From Sphaerisporangium melleum (lineage in GTDB: Bacteria > Actinomycetota > Actinomycetes > Streptosporangiales > Streptosporangiaceae), in contig NZ_BMNT01000018.1 of assembly GCF_014646695.1 (NCBI RefSeq), positions 72,584 through 136,583 on the forward strand: a stretch of 64,000 nt of DNA, read 5' to 3'. Positions 11,247 to 20,511 of the stretch are shown in pieces; within the stretch, counting starts at the first letter, position 1, and each line of letters starts with the position of its first letter. A program made the position numbers and the translations under genes. The notes under the pieces are model-generated. The model ran no database searches. It was not told where the DNA came from and saw only the letters and a list, made by a program, of their open reading frames with translations.

Positions 11247-11903
11247 ATGAGGGAATCGTGGGATAGCCGGGAACGAATCGCGGGTAGGGCAGGCCGGGTG
11301 ACAGGCCAGGCCAACACTTCCGGCGACGCCGCCGCCCCGCCCCCGGTCGGCGCCGACCTGCGGATATCGGTGAACGGTGCGTGGCACGCGCTCACCGTCG
11401 ACACCAGGGAGTCGCTGCTGGACACCCTGCGGGACCGCCTCGGGCTGACCGGCGCCAAAAAGGGGTGCGACCACGGGCAGTGCGGCGCCTGCACCGTGCT
11501 CATCGACGGCAGACGGGTGCTGTCGTGCCTGACGCTCACCGTGTCCCTGGACGACGAGAGCGTCACCACGGTGGAGGGCCTGGGCCTGCCGGGCGCGCCG
11601 CACCCGCTGCAACGGGCCTTCGTCGAGCACGACGCCCTCCAGTGCGGCTTCTGCACTCCGGGGCAGATCTGCTCGGCCGTCGGTGTGCTGGCCGAGGCGG
11701 CGGAGGGCCGGCCGAGCCTGGTCACCCACCGCGACCGCGCGCACCCGGGCGGGTCCGCGGAGCCGGTGATCACCGGTGCGCTGCCGCTGGACGAGGAGGA
11801 GATCCGCGAACGTATGAGCGGCAATCTGTGCCGGTGCGGCGCCTATCCCGGCATCCTCGCCGCCATCGCCGAGGCGGCGCGCGCGGGAGAGGGGGCGCGG
11901 TGA
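11247..11903 (+). CDS. Aldehyde/xanthine oxidoreductase, 2Fe-2S subunit (PaoA/YagT-like)
   Basis: This is the small iron-sulfur subunit of a molybdenum hydroxylase (218 residues). A plant-type ferredoxin domain carries KKGCDHGQCGACTVLIDG and a later Cys in VLSCLTL for the first 2Fe-2S cluster. The helical domain carries LQCGFCTPGQICSA and GNLCRCGAYPGI for the second. ATG 11247 is preceded by GGAGGG; GTG 11298 is an alternative start closer to the conserved region. The segment between the two clusters is somewhat long and includes a Pro/Gly-rich loop. No Tat signal is evident, unlike E. coli PaoA. The stop overlaps the start of the FAD subunit (GTGA). Confidence 0.92.
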   Translation: MRESWDSRERIAGRAGRVTGQANTSGDAAAPPPVGADLRISVNGAWHALTVDTRESLLDTLRDRLGLTGAKKGCDHGQCGACTVLIDGRRVLSCLTLTVSLDDESVTTVEGLGLPGAPHPLQRAFVEHDALQCGFCTPGQICSAVGVLAEAAEGRPSLVTHRDRAHPGGSAEPVITGALPLDEEEIRERMSGNLCRCGAYPGILAAIAEAARAGEGAR

Positions 11904-12883
11904 GACCCTTCGCCTACCACCGCCCCGAGACCGTCGCCGCCGCCGTGGCGCAGGCCGGCGGAGCCGACGTCATGTACCTGGCCGGCGGCACCAACCTGGT
12001 CGACCTCATGCGGCTCGGTGTCCTCACCCCGGCGACGCTCGTCGACGTCACCCGCGTCACCTCCGCGACGATCGAGCAGACCCCTGGCGGCGGCCTGCTC
12101 GTCGGCGCGGGCGTGCGCAACTCCGACCTGACCGCCCACCCGCTGGTGCGCTCGCGCTATCCCCTGCTGGCCGAGGCCCTGCTGGCCGGCGCGTCCGGCC
12201 AGTTGCGCAACATGGCGACCGTCGGCGGCAACCTGCTCCAGCGCACCCGCTGCTCCTACTTCCAGGACGTCACCAAGCCGTGCAACAAACGCGACCCCGG
12301 CTCGGGCTGCCCGGCGCGCACCGGCGACCACCGCAACCTCGCGATCATCGAGCACTCCGAGCACTGTGTGGCCACCCACCCCTCCGACATGGCCGTCGCC
12401 CTGGTGGCGCTCGGCGCGCTGGTCCACGTCGAGGGGGCCGCCGGCGCCCGTCAGGTGCCGATGCCAGGACTGCACCGGCTGCCCGGCGACGACCCCTCCC
12501 GCGACACGGTCCTGGTCCCCGGCGAGCTGATCACCGCGGTCGAGCTGCCCGCGCTGCCGCTCGCCGCCCGATCGCTGTACCGCAAGGCACGTGACCGGGC
12601 GTCGTTCTCCTTCGCCGCCGTGTCCGTCGCCGCGGCGCTGCAGGTGGAGCAGGGGGTGGTCCGCGACTGCCGCATCGCGCTCGGCTCGGTCGCGCACGTC
12701 CCCTGGCGGGCCGGGCGGGCCGAGGACGCGCTGCGCGGCGCGCCCGCCACCGAACAGGAGTTCGCCAGGGCGGCGGACATCGAGCTGGAACAGGCCCGGC
12801 CGCTGCCGCTCAACGGCTACAAGGTGCCGCTCGCCCGCAATCTGATCGTCCGCGCGCTGGCCGACCTGGCGGCGGTCCGATGA
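11900..12883 (+). CDS. Aldehyde/xanthine oxidoreductase, FAD subunit with 4Fe-4S insert (PaoB/YagS-like)
   Basis: This 327-residue FAD-binding subunit transfers electrons from the iron-sulfur subunit to the final acceptor. MYLAGGTNLVDLMRLGV and RNMATVGGNLLQRTRC are the flavin-binding loops of the family. The segment RCSYFQ, PCNKRDPGSGC and HSEHCVATHPSDMAVAL is the cysteine-bearing insertion that binds an extra 4Fe-4S cluster in PaoB-type proteins. It is absent from ordinary xanthine dehydrogenases and assigns the operon to the PaoABC/YagTSR type. It starts at GTG 11900 overlapping the previous stop, and its own TGA overlaps the next ATG. Confidence 0.92.
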   Translation: MRPFAYHRPETVAAAVAQAGGADVMYLAGGTNLVDLMRLGVLTPATLVDVTRVTSATIEQTPGGGLLVGAGVRNSDLTAHPLVRSRYPLLAEALLAGASGQLRNMATVGGNLLQRTRCSYFQDVTKPCNKRDPGSGCPARTGDHRNLAIIEHSEHCVATHPSDMAVALVALGALVHVEGAAGARQVPMPGLHRLPGDDPSRDTVLVPGELITAVELPALPLAARSLYRKARDRASFSFAAVSVAAALQVEQGVVRDCRIALGSVAHVPWRAGRAEDALRGAPATEQEFARAADIELEQARPLPLNGYKVPLARNLIVRALADLAAVR

Positions 12884-14976
12884 CCGCCCCCGTGACCGCG
12901 GGCCGCCGGTACGCCGGGGCGGCGCTCGACCGCGTGGAGGGCCTGGACAAGGTCACCGGGCGCGCCGCCTACGCCGCCGACCACCGCCCTGCCGATCTGG
13001 TGCACGCCGTCGCGGTCCCGGCGACGATCGCCCGCGGCGAGGTCGTCCAGGTCGACGTGGACGCCATGCTCAAACGCCCCGGCGTGGTCGCCGCGATCTG
13101 GCACGGCAACGCGCCCCGGCTCGCCACCTCCGACGAGGAGCTCGCCGTCCTGCAGTCACGGCGGGTCGCCTACCGGGGCCAGTACGTCGCCGTCGTGGTG
13201 GCCGAGACGCCGGAGGACGCCCGCGAGGCCGCCCGGACGCTCCGCATCGAGTACGTGGCCGAGGAGCACGACGTCATCCTCCGCGCCGACCATCCCAGGG
13301 CGTACCGGCCCGAGAACGTCAACGCCGGCCATCCGTCCGACACCGGCCAGGGCGACCCCGACGCCGCCCTGGCCGCGGCCCCGGTCGTGGTGGACGAGGA
13401 GTACGGCACCCCGGCCGAGCACAACAACCCCATGGAGCCGCACGCGACCATCGCCGACTGGCACGGCGACGGGCTGATCGTCCACGAGCCCTCACAGAAC
13501 GTCAGCGGCCTGCGCGCGACGCTCGCCTCGCTGTTCGGCATGCCGCCCGGTCACGTGCACGTCGTGTCGCCGCACGTCGGCGGCGGGTTCGGCTCCAAGG
13601 CCAAGACCCTGCCGCACACGATCCTGGCCGCTCTGACCGCCAAGCAGGTGGGCCGTCCGGTCAAGCTCGCCCTCACCCGGCGGCAGCTCTTCGTGGCCAC
13701 CGGCTACCGCACGCCCACCGTCCAGCGCGTCAGGCTCGGCGCCGAGCCCGACGGCCGGCTGATCGCCATCACCCACGACGCCGTGATGCAGAGCTCCACC
13801 TTGAGCGAGTTCACCGAGCAGACCGCCGTCCCGTCCCGGGTCATGTACGCCGCGCCGCACCGCCGCACCACCCACCGGGTGGTGCGGCTGGACGTCCCCA
13901 CGCCGTCCTGGATGCGCGCTCCCGGCGAGTGCCCGGGCATGTTCGCGCTGGAGTCGGCGATGGACGAGCTGGCGATCGCCTGCGGCGTGGACCCGGTGGA
14001 GCTGCGCGTGCGCAACGAGCCGGCCGCCGGCCCCGAGAGCGGGCTGCCGTTCAGTTCCCGCAACCTGGTGGCCTGCCTGCGGGAGGGGGCGCGGCGCTTC
14101 GGCTGGGCCGGCCGCGACCCGCGGCCCGGGGTGCGGCGCCGGGGGCGGACGCTGATCGGCACGGGCGTCGCGGCCTCGACCTTCCCCGCCTTGCGCGCCC
14201 CCTCCTCGGCGACCGTCCGCGCCGAGCCCGGCGGGCGGTACACCGTGCGCATCGCCGCGGCCGACATCGGCACCGGCGCGCGCACCGTCCTGACCCAGAT
14301 CGCGGCCGACGCGCTGGGCACCGCACCCGCCGCGGTCACCGTCGAACTCGGCGACAGCGCGCTGCCCCCGGCGCCGGTCGCGGGCGGGTCGATGGGCACC
14401 GCCTCGTGGGGCACCGCCGTGGTCCGGGCGTGCGAGGAGCTCGCCGCCCGGCTGGAGGCCGCCGGCGGCACCGTGCCGGACGGCGGGCTGGAGGTCACCG
14501 CCGACACCGGGCGGGAGGTGCGCGCCCAGGAGCGCTACTCCCGGCACGCCTTCGGCGCGCAGTTCGCCGAGGTCGGCGTGGACGCCGACACCGGCGAGAC
14601 CCGCGTGCTGCGCCTGCTCGGCGTGTTCGCCGCGGGCCGCGTCCTCAACCCCAAGACCGCACGCTCGCAGTTCATCGGCGGCATGACGATGGGCCTGTCG
14701 ATGGCGCTGCTGGAGGAGAGCATCATGGACGGCCGGTTCGGCGACTTCCTCAACTGCGACCTGGCCCAGTACCACATCGCGGCGCACGCGGACGTGCGCG
14801 ACGTCCAGGCGTACTGGCTGGAGGAGGAGGACCCGCACCTCAACCCGATGGGCTCCAAGGGCATCGGGGAGATCGGCATCGTCGGCACCGCGGCGGCGAT
14901 CGCCAACGCCGTCCACCACGCCACCGGGGTGCGCATCAGGGAACTGCCGATCCGGCTGGACAAGCTCGTGCGCTGA
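12880..14976 (+). CDS. Aldehyde/xanthine oxidoreductase, molybdopterin subunit (PaoC/YagR-like)
   Basis: This 698-residue catalytic subunit binds the molybdenum cofactor and hydroxylates the substrate, probably an aromatic aldehyde by analogy with PaoABC. It shows GLDKVTGRAAYAAD at the start, HVGGGFGSKAKTLPH (cofactor contact), RAPGECPGMFALESAMDELA and the C-terminal GSKGIGEIGIVGTAAAIANAV, whose Glu is the catalytic base. The length is normal for the family. It is translationally coupled (ATGA) to the FAD subunit. No XdhC/PaoD-type cofactor insertion chaperone is encoded nearby, so that must come from elsewhere. Confidence 0.93.
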   Translation: MTAPVTAGRRYAGAALDRVEGLDKVTGRAAYAADHRPADLVHAVAVPATIARGEVVQVDVDAMLKRPGVVAAIWHGNAPRLATSDEELAVLQSRRVAYRGQYVAVVVAETPEDAREAARTLRIEYVAEEHDVILRADHPRAYRPENVNAGHPSDTGQGDPDAALAAAPVVVDEEYGTPAEHNNPMEPHATIADWHGDGLIVHEPSQNVSGLRATLASLFGMPPGHVHVVSPHVGGGFGSKAKTLPHTILAALTAKQVGRPVKLALTRRQLFVATGYRTPTVQRVRLGAEPDGRLIAITHDAVMQSSTLSEFTEQTAVPSRVMYAAPHRRTTHRVVRLDVPTPSWMRAPGECPGMFALESAMDELAIACGVDPVELRVRNEPAAGPESGLPFSSRNLVACLREGARRFGWAGRDPRPGVRRRGRTLIGTGVAASTFPALRAPSSATVRAEPGGRYTVRIAAADIGTGARTVLTQIAADALGTAPAAVTVELGDSALPPAPVAGGSMGTASWGTAVVRACEELAARLEAAGGTVPDGGLEVTADTGREVRAQERYSRHAFGAQFAEVGVDADTGETRVLRLLGVFAAGRVLNPKTARSQFIGGMTMGLSMALLEESIMDGRFGDFLNCDLAQYHIAAHADVRDVQAYWLEEEDPHLNPMGSKGIGEIGIVGTAAAIANAVHHATGVRIRELPIRLDKLVR

Positions 14977-14991
14977 CCGCGGCCGGCCGCC

Positions 14992-16905
14992 ATGCCCTCG
15001 CTGTTCCAGCACTCCGCCGACCGGCTGGCCGGCGCCGCCCCCGGCTGGCTGGTCGAGACGGTGCGGCCGGCCCCGGCGCGGCCCGACCCGGTGGCGATGG
15101 CCCGGGTGGCCGCCTCCATCACCGGGCCGCTGCTCGCCGCCCTGGCCGCGGGGACGATCACCGCAGGCCTGCTGCCGGCGATGGGCGCCATGGCGGCGGC
15201 GCTGGCCGACCGCGGCGGCTCCTACCGCGCCCGGGCCGTCCGCGTCGCGGGCATCGCCGCCGGAGGCGCGGCCGGGTACGTCGCAGGGCACGCCGCCCGC
15301 GGGCTCGGCTGGTGGACGGTCGCGGTCATCGTGGCGGTCTCGGTGGTGTCCGCCCTGGTCAGCGCGACGGGCGCCGCCGGGTCACTGGGCGGGCTGCAGC
15401 TCGTCGTGATGACCGTGCTCGGCATGGGGGTGTCCTTCACCGAGCGGCCTCTCACCGGCGCCGCGGCGTACGCCGCCGGGGCGGCCTGGGCGCTGCTGCT
15501 GTCGGTGGCGGGCCGGCCGCTGCGCCCCCGCGCCGCCGAGGAGTCCGCGGTCGCCGCGGCGTACGGCATGCTGTGCGCCCTGGTGGGCCGGTGGGAGTCG
15601 GGCCGCGCCGAGGCGGTGGCCGCGTTCGACGCCGCCCTGAAGAACGCCTACGACACGATCATGAGCGCCCGCTCGGCGGCACCCGGGCCCGACGCCGGGC
15701 GCACCCGGCTGGTCGCCCTGCTCAACCAGGCCATCGCGGTGCGCAACGCCCTGATGTCACTGGGGGAGGAGGGCCTCGACCCCGGGCCGGAGGTCGCCGA
15801 GGCCGTCGGAGCCATCGCCGGGGTGCTGGCGGGCGGAGGCCTGCCGGCCCGGCCGCCGCTCCCGGCCGGATCGCCCGCCCTGCGCGCGGTGTGCACGGCC
15901 GTCGGCGAGGCGCTCGACCTGGCGACCGGGAACCGGATGCCAGAGCCGCAGGCGTTCCAGCGGCCGGGGCTCCGCGCCCGGGCGGCGCAGGCGTGGGAGC
16001 GGATGCGCTTCGGGCACCTGGCCCGGGTCCACACCGTCCGGCTGGCCCTGTGCATGGGCGTGGCCGCGGCCTTCAGCGAGCTGCACTGGACCCAGCGGTC
16101 CTACTGGGTCATGCTGACCGTCGCGCTGGTGCTCAAGCCGGACTTCGGCTCGGTGTTCGCCCGGGCGGTGCAGCGGGGCCTCGGCGCGGTCGCCGGCGCG
16201 TTCCTCGGCAGCCTGGTGCTCTACGCGGTGCCGTACGGGCCGGCGATTTTGATCCCGCTCGCGGTGTTCGCCGCGCTGCTGCCCTACGGCCAGCAGCGCA
16301 ACTGGGGGCTGATGTCGACCTTCCAGGTGCCGGTGGTGGTGCTGCTGGTCGACCTGCTCACCGGCGCGGGGCCGCGACTGGCGGAGATCCGCCTGATCGA
16401 CACGCTGATCGGCTGCGCGATCGTGCTGGTGTTCGGTTACCTGCCGTGGCCCGCGAGCTGGGAGGCGCCGGTGGGCCCGCCGTTCGCCGACGCGGTGACG
16501 GCCACGGCCCGTTACCTGCGCGGCGCCTTCGGCGCCGGCCCGCCGTCCACCACGGCGCACCGGGCGGCGTTCGACGCCCTGGCCGACCTGCGCACGGTCT
16601 TCCAGCGGGCGCTGACCGAGCCGCCGGTCGTCAGCAGGCGGGTCACCACGTGGCTGCCCGCCATGACCGCGCTGGAACAGGTGGCCGAGGCGACCGCGGC
16701 GACGGCCGCCCGGGCCCGGCACGGAGCCCCCGCGCCCACCGGCGAGGCGGTCGAGGAGGTCGCCGTGGCGCTGGAGGACATCGCCGGCCACGTCCGCGCG
16801 GGCGAGCCGGTGTGCGGCCGGGACGTGCGACCTGCGCACGGGGCCCTGGAGCCGGTCGCCGGCGCCGTCCGGAACCTGCGCGACACCCTCGCCGCCCGCT
16901 GTTGA
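14992..16905 (+). CDS. FUSC family membrane protein (aromatic acid exporter-like)
   Basis: This is a 637-residue integral membrane protein of the fusaric-acid-resistance (FUSC/YccS/AaeB-like) family. It shows the usual two hydrophobic blocks: about residues 40-175 (GPLLAALAAGTITAGLLPAM, WWTVAVIVAVSVVSALV) and about 350-490 (YWVMLTVALVLKPDFGSVFARAVQRGLGAVAGA), joined and followed by cytoplasmic helical parts. VLKPDFG followed by R-x-x-G is a family signature. It begins 15 bases after the aldehyde oxidoreductase operon in the same direction, so it is probably co-transcribed and may export the aromatic acid product. The start lacks a clear ribosome site. Confidence 0.85.
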   Translation: MPSLFQHSADRLAGAAPGWLVETVRPAPARPDPVAMARVAASITGPLLAALAAGTITAGLLPAMGAMAAALADRGGSYRARAVRVAGIAAGGAAGYVAGHAARGLGWWTVAVIVAVSVVSALVSATGAAGSLGGLQLVVMTVLGMGVSFTERPLTGAAAYAAGAAWALLLSVAGRPLRPRAAEESAVAAAYGMLCALVGRWESGRAEAVAAFDAALKNAYDTIMSARSAAPGPDAGRTRLVALLNQAIAVRNALMSLGEEGLDPGPEVAEAVGAIAGVLAGGGLPARPPLPAGSPALRAVCTAVGEALDLATGNRMPEPQAFQRPGLRARAAQAWERMRFGHLARVHTVRLALCMGVAAAFSELHWTQRSYWVMLTVALVLKPDFGSVFARAVQRGLGAVAGAFLGSLVLYAVPYGPAILIPLAVFAALLPYGQQRNWGLMSTFQVPVVVLLVDLLTGAGPRLAEIRLIDTLIGCAIVLVFGYLPWPASWEAPVGPPFADAVTATARYLRGAFGAGPPSTTAHRAAFDALADLRTVFQRALTEPPVVSRRVTTWLPAMTALEQVAEATAATAARARHGAPAPTGEAVEEVAVALEDIAGHVRAGEPVCGRDVRPAHGALEPVAGAVRNLRDTLAARC

Positions 16906-16941
16906 CGCCTGGGGCGGTGCGCCTTGTCGCCGGCGGTGTGC

Positions 16942-19092
16942 TCAGGCGTCCTCCCAGAGGATCTGGCGAGGGGTTCTGGGCAGGTGGACGGCGCCGCTGC
17001 GGTCGGCCAGGACGACGGCCTTGAGCAGCAGCGGGTGCCCGTCGCCGAGGGCCGGACGGCCGTGGGCCAGCGGGGTGCGGTCGAGCAGCGGGGCGAGCAG
17101 CTCCTCCAGCCCTTCGAAGCTGCCGGCGTGGAACCGCCGGGCCGCCTCGTCGAAACGTCCCTCCAGCAGCAGCGGGTGCAGCGGGTCGACGCCGGCGTGG
17201 GTCAGGCCGGCCAGTGCTTCGCGGTGCCGCCGGGCCGCCGCGGCGTCACCGCGGGCCTCTTCGCAGCGGGCGGTGAGCAGGAGCGTGCGCGCCCGGCCGG
17301 GCGGGTCACCCGGCATCCTCTCGGCGGCCTGAACCTTCGTCAGCTCGGCGGCGGCCGCCGCCGGGTCGCCCGACATCAGCTCCACCTCCGCGAGCGCGCG
17401 CGCCACCGCGGCCGTGTGGGTTTCGGCCGGCGCGGCGTGCGGGGCGGCGGCCAGTTCGCCGAGGGCCGCGCGGGCCGCCCCGATGTCGCCCGCCAGCGCC
17501 GTGGCCATCGCGTGCACCGTGCGCGCCTCGGCCCACAGCCGGCAGGAGACGTGCCTGGCGAACCACGCGTCCATGACGGGGGCGTCGTCGAGCAGCCGCA
17601 GCACGCCGACCGGTTCACGCAGGGCCAGCTCCACCTGGGCGAGCCGCACGGTGTCGTAGCCGGTCCAGTAGGCGATCGGCTGCACCAGTTCGGCGCGGTG
17701 CCGCCGCGCCTCCTGCAGCAGATGGCGCGCCTCGATGGGCTGGCCCGCCTCCAGCAGCGTCTCGGCGAGCGACACCCGCGCGGCGATCACGTTGATGTCG
17801 CCCGGCTCGCCGAGGCGCGCCAGCCGGTCGGCGACCACCGCCTCCGCCTGGCGCAGCCCTTCCACCACCCGGCCGGCCCGGGCCACGGCGCGGGCGGCGG
17901 CCTGCGCGGTGAGGGTGTGGCGACGCCACGCCGGCGACACCCCGGACGCGGGCCCGGCTCCCTCGGCGCGCGCGATGCGGGCGGGCTCGAACTGCTCGGC
18001 GGCCTCGACCGGCCTGCCCGCCTCCAGCATCAGCTCGCCGAGGTTGTGCCGGGCTCGTGACCGGTACACCGCGGCCTCCGGGGCGGCGCGCGCGGCGAGG
18101 TCCTTCTCGGCCAGTTCTCTGCAGGTGGCGAAGCTCGCGCGCGTCCCCTCCAGGTCGCCGTACCGCAGCAGCGCCAGGCCCCGGCGGCTGTGCACGTCGA
18201 ACAGCGCCCGGGGGTCCTGCTCGCCGCTCGCGGCCAGAAGGCGCGCCAGGTCGGCGGCCTCGCGCCCGGCGCGGCGCAGCAGGATGCCGGTGTCCAGGAC
18301 GCATCGCAGGACCTGCGCCTGGGCGTCGATCTCGGCCCGGCCGCCCGGGGCCGTGCGGCGGGCAGTGTCGCGCACGCGTTCGGCCACGTCCAGCTCGGCC
18401 ACCCAGGAACCGGCGAGCGGCACCAGGTGGCGTTCGTACCAGTGGGCGCTCAGCGCCGCGGCCTGCCGGTCGACCGGCCCGTCGCAGTCGTCGGTGAGCG
18501 CGTCGAAGGCGAGGTCGGACAGCTGCTCGGCGCACGCCTGCGCCCACCCGCGCGGGGGTGGGCACACCGCCTGCGCCGCCGCCGACAGCACCGGTGCCAG
18601 ATGGCAGGCGTAGGCGAGCACCCGGCCGGCCCAGCCGGCGGAGGCCGCCCGCCCGATCGCGCTCTCCGGCCAGGCCGGCGGATCGTGCGGGGCCGACTGG
18701 CGCTTCTCGGAGGTGGCGATGTCGCCGATGCCGAGCTGGACCTGCTGGGTGAGGAAGGATTCGGCGCGGTGGAACCGGGCGACCAGCAGCAGCGCGCGGG
18801 TGACCAGCTCGCGCGCCTCGACGAGGCCGCCGGGCACGGCCGGCCGGTCTGCGGGCTCGTTGCGTTCGGCGAACTCGGCGAAGGCGTGGTGGAGGGCCAG
18901 CGCGACCAGGACCCTGCGGCTCTTGACCTCGTTGTAGAGCCAGACCGCGCTGCGCCGGCCGGTGTGGCCCTCGCGGGGCAGCCGCACGGCCGCCGCGACC
19001 TCCTCGGCGCGTGCCAGGTGGTAGGGAGTGGTGCGGAGGACACCGGCCGCGGCCTCCCCGATCGCCGAGAGCCGTCTTTCCTGCGCCGACAC
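16942..19092 (-). CDS. Large TPR-repeat protein with TetR-like N-terminal helix-turn-helix
   Basis: The function of this 716-residue soluble protein is not established. Residues about 10-75 resemble a TetR DNA-binding head: AAAGVLRTTPYHLARAEEVAAAV, then SAVWLYNEVKSRRVLVALALHHAF, matching the order helix-turn-helix followed by the YxYFxSKxxL segment. The rest is alpha-helical and Ala/Leu-rich with repeated helix pairs, e.g. HNLGELMLEAGRPVEAAEQF and AETLLEAGQPIEARHLLQEA, typical of tetratricopeptide repeats. GTG 19092 has GAGGAGG 8 bases upstream. It is convergent with the FUSC gene and stands alone. It could be a large regulator sensing through its TPR part, or the TetR resemblance could be superficial. 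Confidence 0.75.
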   Translation of the reverse strand: MSAQERRLSAIGEAAAGVLRTTPYHLARAEEVAAAVRLPREGHTGRRSAVWLYNEVKSRRVLVALALHHAFAEFAERNEPADRPAVPGGLVEARELVTRALLLVARFHRAESFLTQQVQLGIGDIATSEKRQSAPHDPPAWPESAIGRAASAGWAGRVLAYACHLAPVLSAAAQAVCPPPRGWAQACAEQLSDLAFDALTDDCDGPVDRQAAALSAHWYERHLVPLAGSWVAELDVAERVRDTARRTAPGGRAEIDAQAQVLRCVLDTGILLRRAGREAADLARLLAASGEQDPRALFDVHSRRGLALLRYGDLEGTRASFATCRELAEKDLAARAAPEAAVYRSRARHNLGELMLEAGRPVEAAEQFEPARIARAEGAGPASGVSPAWRRHTLTAQAAARAVARAGRVVEGLRQAEAVVADRLARLGEPGDINVIAARVSLAETLLEAGQPIEARHLLQEARRHRAELVQPIAYWTGYDTVRLAQVELALREPVGVLRLLDDAPVMDAWFARHVSCRLWAEARTVHAMATALAGDIGAARAALGELAAAPHAAPAETHTAAVARALAEVELMSGDPAAAAAELTKVQAAERMPGDPPGRARTLLLTARCEEARGDAAAARRHREALAGLTHAGVDPLHPLLLEGRFDEAARRFHAGSFEGLEELLAPLLDRTPLAHGRPALGDGHPLLLKAVVLADRSGAVHLPRTPRQILWEDA

Positions 19093-19373
19093 CCTGGAAA
19101 CCTCCTCGGCCTGTCGCCGTGGTGCACCGATCGAGGGATGCCAACGGCGAAACGTCGGATTGATCCCAAAGCATATATCCGGATCGCGGCACAGGGCGCA
19201 TGGCGTGATCCGTGCCGGGATGACCCTCTGACCTGGGGCGCAGCGGAGAAGTCCCCCTTTTTATGCCGGTCTGGGGGACCGCACAGTAATTTTACCCGCC
19301 TGTGGGATTACCAGGGCGTTAGCGTTTACCGGACGGTTTCGAGAGGCCGCCGGCAATGGCCGGGAAATGCCGC

Positions 19374-20399
19374 TTATCCACCCCGGTACGCGCGGTGACC
19401 CCGCGGTTGCGGGACCGTCGCCAAGACGACGGCGAAGTCCCCCTGCGGGTCGCTGTACCAGCGCGTCACGGTGAAGCCGGCCAGCAGCAGTTCGCGCTCC
19501 AGCCGGTACCGGTAGAACTTGGCGCTGATCTCGGTGCGCATCTCCTCTCCCGCCCGGAAGGGGACGGTCATCGCCAGGTCGCGGATGTGGACGCGCATGG
19601 GCCGCGTGGCGCGCAGCCGCATCTCGACGCGGTGCAGCCTCCCGTCGTACAGCGCCACGTGCTCGAACGCCCGCGGGACGAAGTCCGCGCCGAGCTCCCG
19701 GTTGATCACGGTGAGCACGTTGCGGTTGAACGCCGCGGTCACCCCGGCCCGGTCGTCGTAGGCGGCGACCAGCCGCCCGGTGTCCTTGACCAGGTCGGCG
19801 CCGAGGAGCAGCCCGTCGCCGGGGGACAGGGTGGCGTGCAGCCCGTCGAGGAACGACGTCCGTGCCCGCTCGTCGAGGTTGCCGACCGTCCCGCCGAGGA
19901 AGGCGACCAGCCGCCGGCCGATGCCCGGCAGCCGGGACAGGTGGCGTTCGAAGTCGGCGCAGACCGCCCACACGGCCAGGCCGGAGTGCCCGGCGGCGAC
20001 CCGGCGGGCCGCCGCGTCCAGGGTGACGGCGTCCACGTCGACCGGCATGTACGTGCGCAGCGTCCCGGCCGCGGTGAGCGCGCCGAGCAGCAGCTCGGAC
20101 TTCTCGCTGGTGCCCGACCCGAGCTCGACCAGGGTCTCGGCGCCCGACAGCGCGGCGATCTCGGTGGCGTGCTCGCGCAGGATCGCCGTCTCGCGGCGGG
20201 CGGGGTAGTACTCGGGCAGGCGGGTGATCCGCGCGTACAGCTCGCTGCCGGTGGCGTCGTAGAACCACTTGGGCGGCAGCCACTTGGGCGTGGCGGTCAG
20301 CCCGGTGCGGACGTCCTCGGCCAGGGCCCGCCGCAGATGGCCGGGGCCGAGGTGGTTGACCGTGTACAGCAGCGGCAGCGGGATCTGGGTGACGGACAC
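19374..20399 (-). CDS. egtD: L-histidine N-alpha-methyltransferase EgtD
   Basis: EgtD uses three S-adenosylmethionine to convert histidine to hercynine, the first step of ergothioneine synthesis. The 341-residue protein shows PPKWFYDATGSELYARITRLPEYYP, the SAM-binding ELGSGTSEKSELLL, FLGGTVGNLDE, GADLVKD and YDDRAGVTAAFNRNVL, all characteristic of the DUF2260/EgtD family. GTG 20399 has AGGAGG 6 bases upstream; upstream ATGs in the frame add a low-complexity leader. It is the last gene of egtABCD, 106 bases after egtC. Confidence 0.95.
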   Translation of the reverse strand: MSVTQIPLPLLYTVNHLGPGHLRRALAEDVRTGLTATPKWLPPKWFYDATGSELYARITRLPEYYPARRETAILREHATEIAALSGAETLVELGSGTSEKSELLLGALTAAGTLRTYMPVDVDAVTLDAAARRVAAGHSGLAVWAVCADFERHLSRLPGIGRRLVAFLGGTVGNLDERARTSFLDGLHATLSPGDGLLLGADLVKDTGRLVAAYDDRAGVTAAFNRNVLTVINRELGADFVPRAFEHVALYDGRLHRVEMRLRATRPMRVHIRDLAMTVPFRAGEEMRTEISAKFYRYRLERELLLAGFTVTRWYSDPQGDFAVVLATVPQPRGHRAYRGG

Positions 20400-20472
20400 G
20401 CGAGCCTCCTGATGTGACGGCGGGACGGGCATGAGCGCCGGCGCTCCCGGCGGGCGGGCCGGACGCGGGGCG

Positions 20473-20511
20473 GCGCGGGTCAAAGGCGCGGGTCAAAGGC
20501 GCGGGTCAAAG
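20473..20511 (-). repeat. Three tandem 13-bp repeats spanning the egtC stop codon
   Basis: On the coding (minus) strand CTTTGACCCGCGC is repeated three times without interruption (20499-20511, 20486-20498, 20473-20485). The first copy contains the last Leu codon and the TGA stop of egtC, so the end of the gene has been triplicated into the egtC-egtD gap. Each extra copy lies outside the coding region. A slippage origin is likely. Confidence 0.85.
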
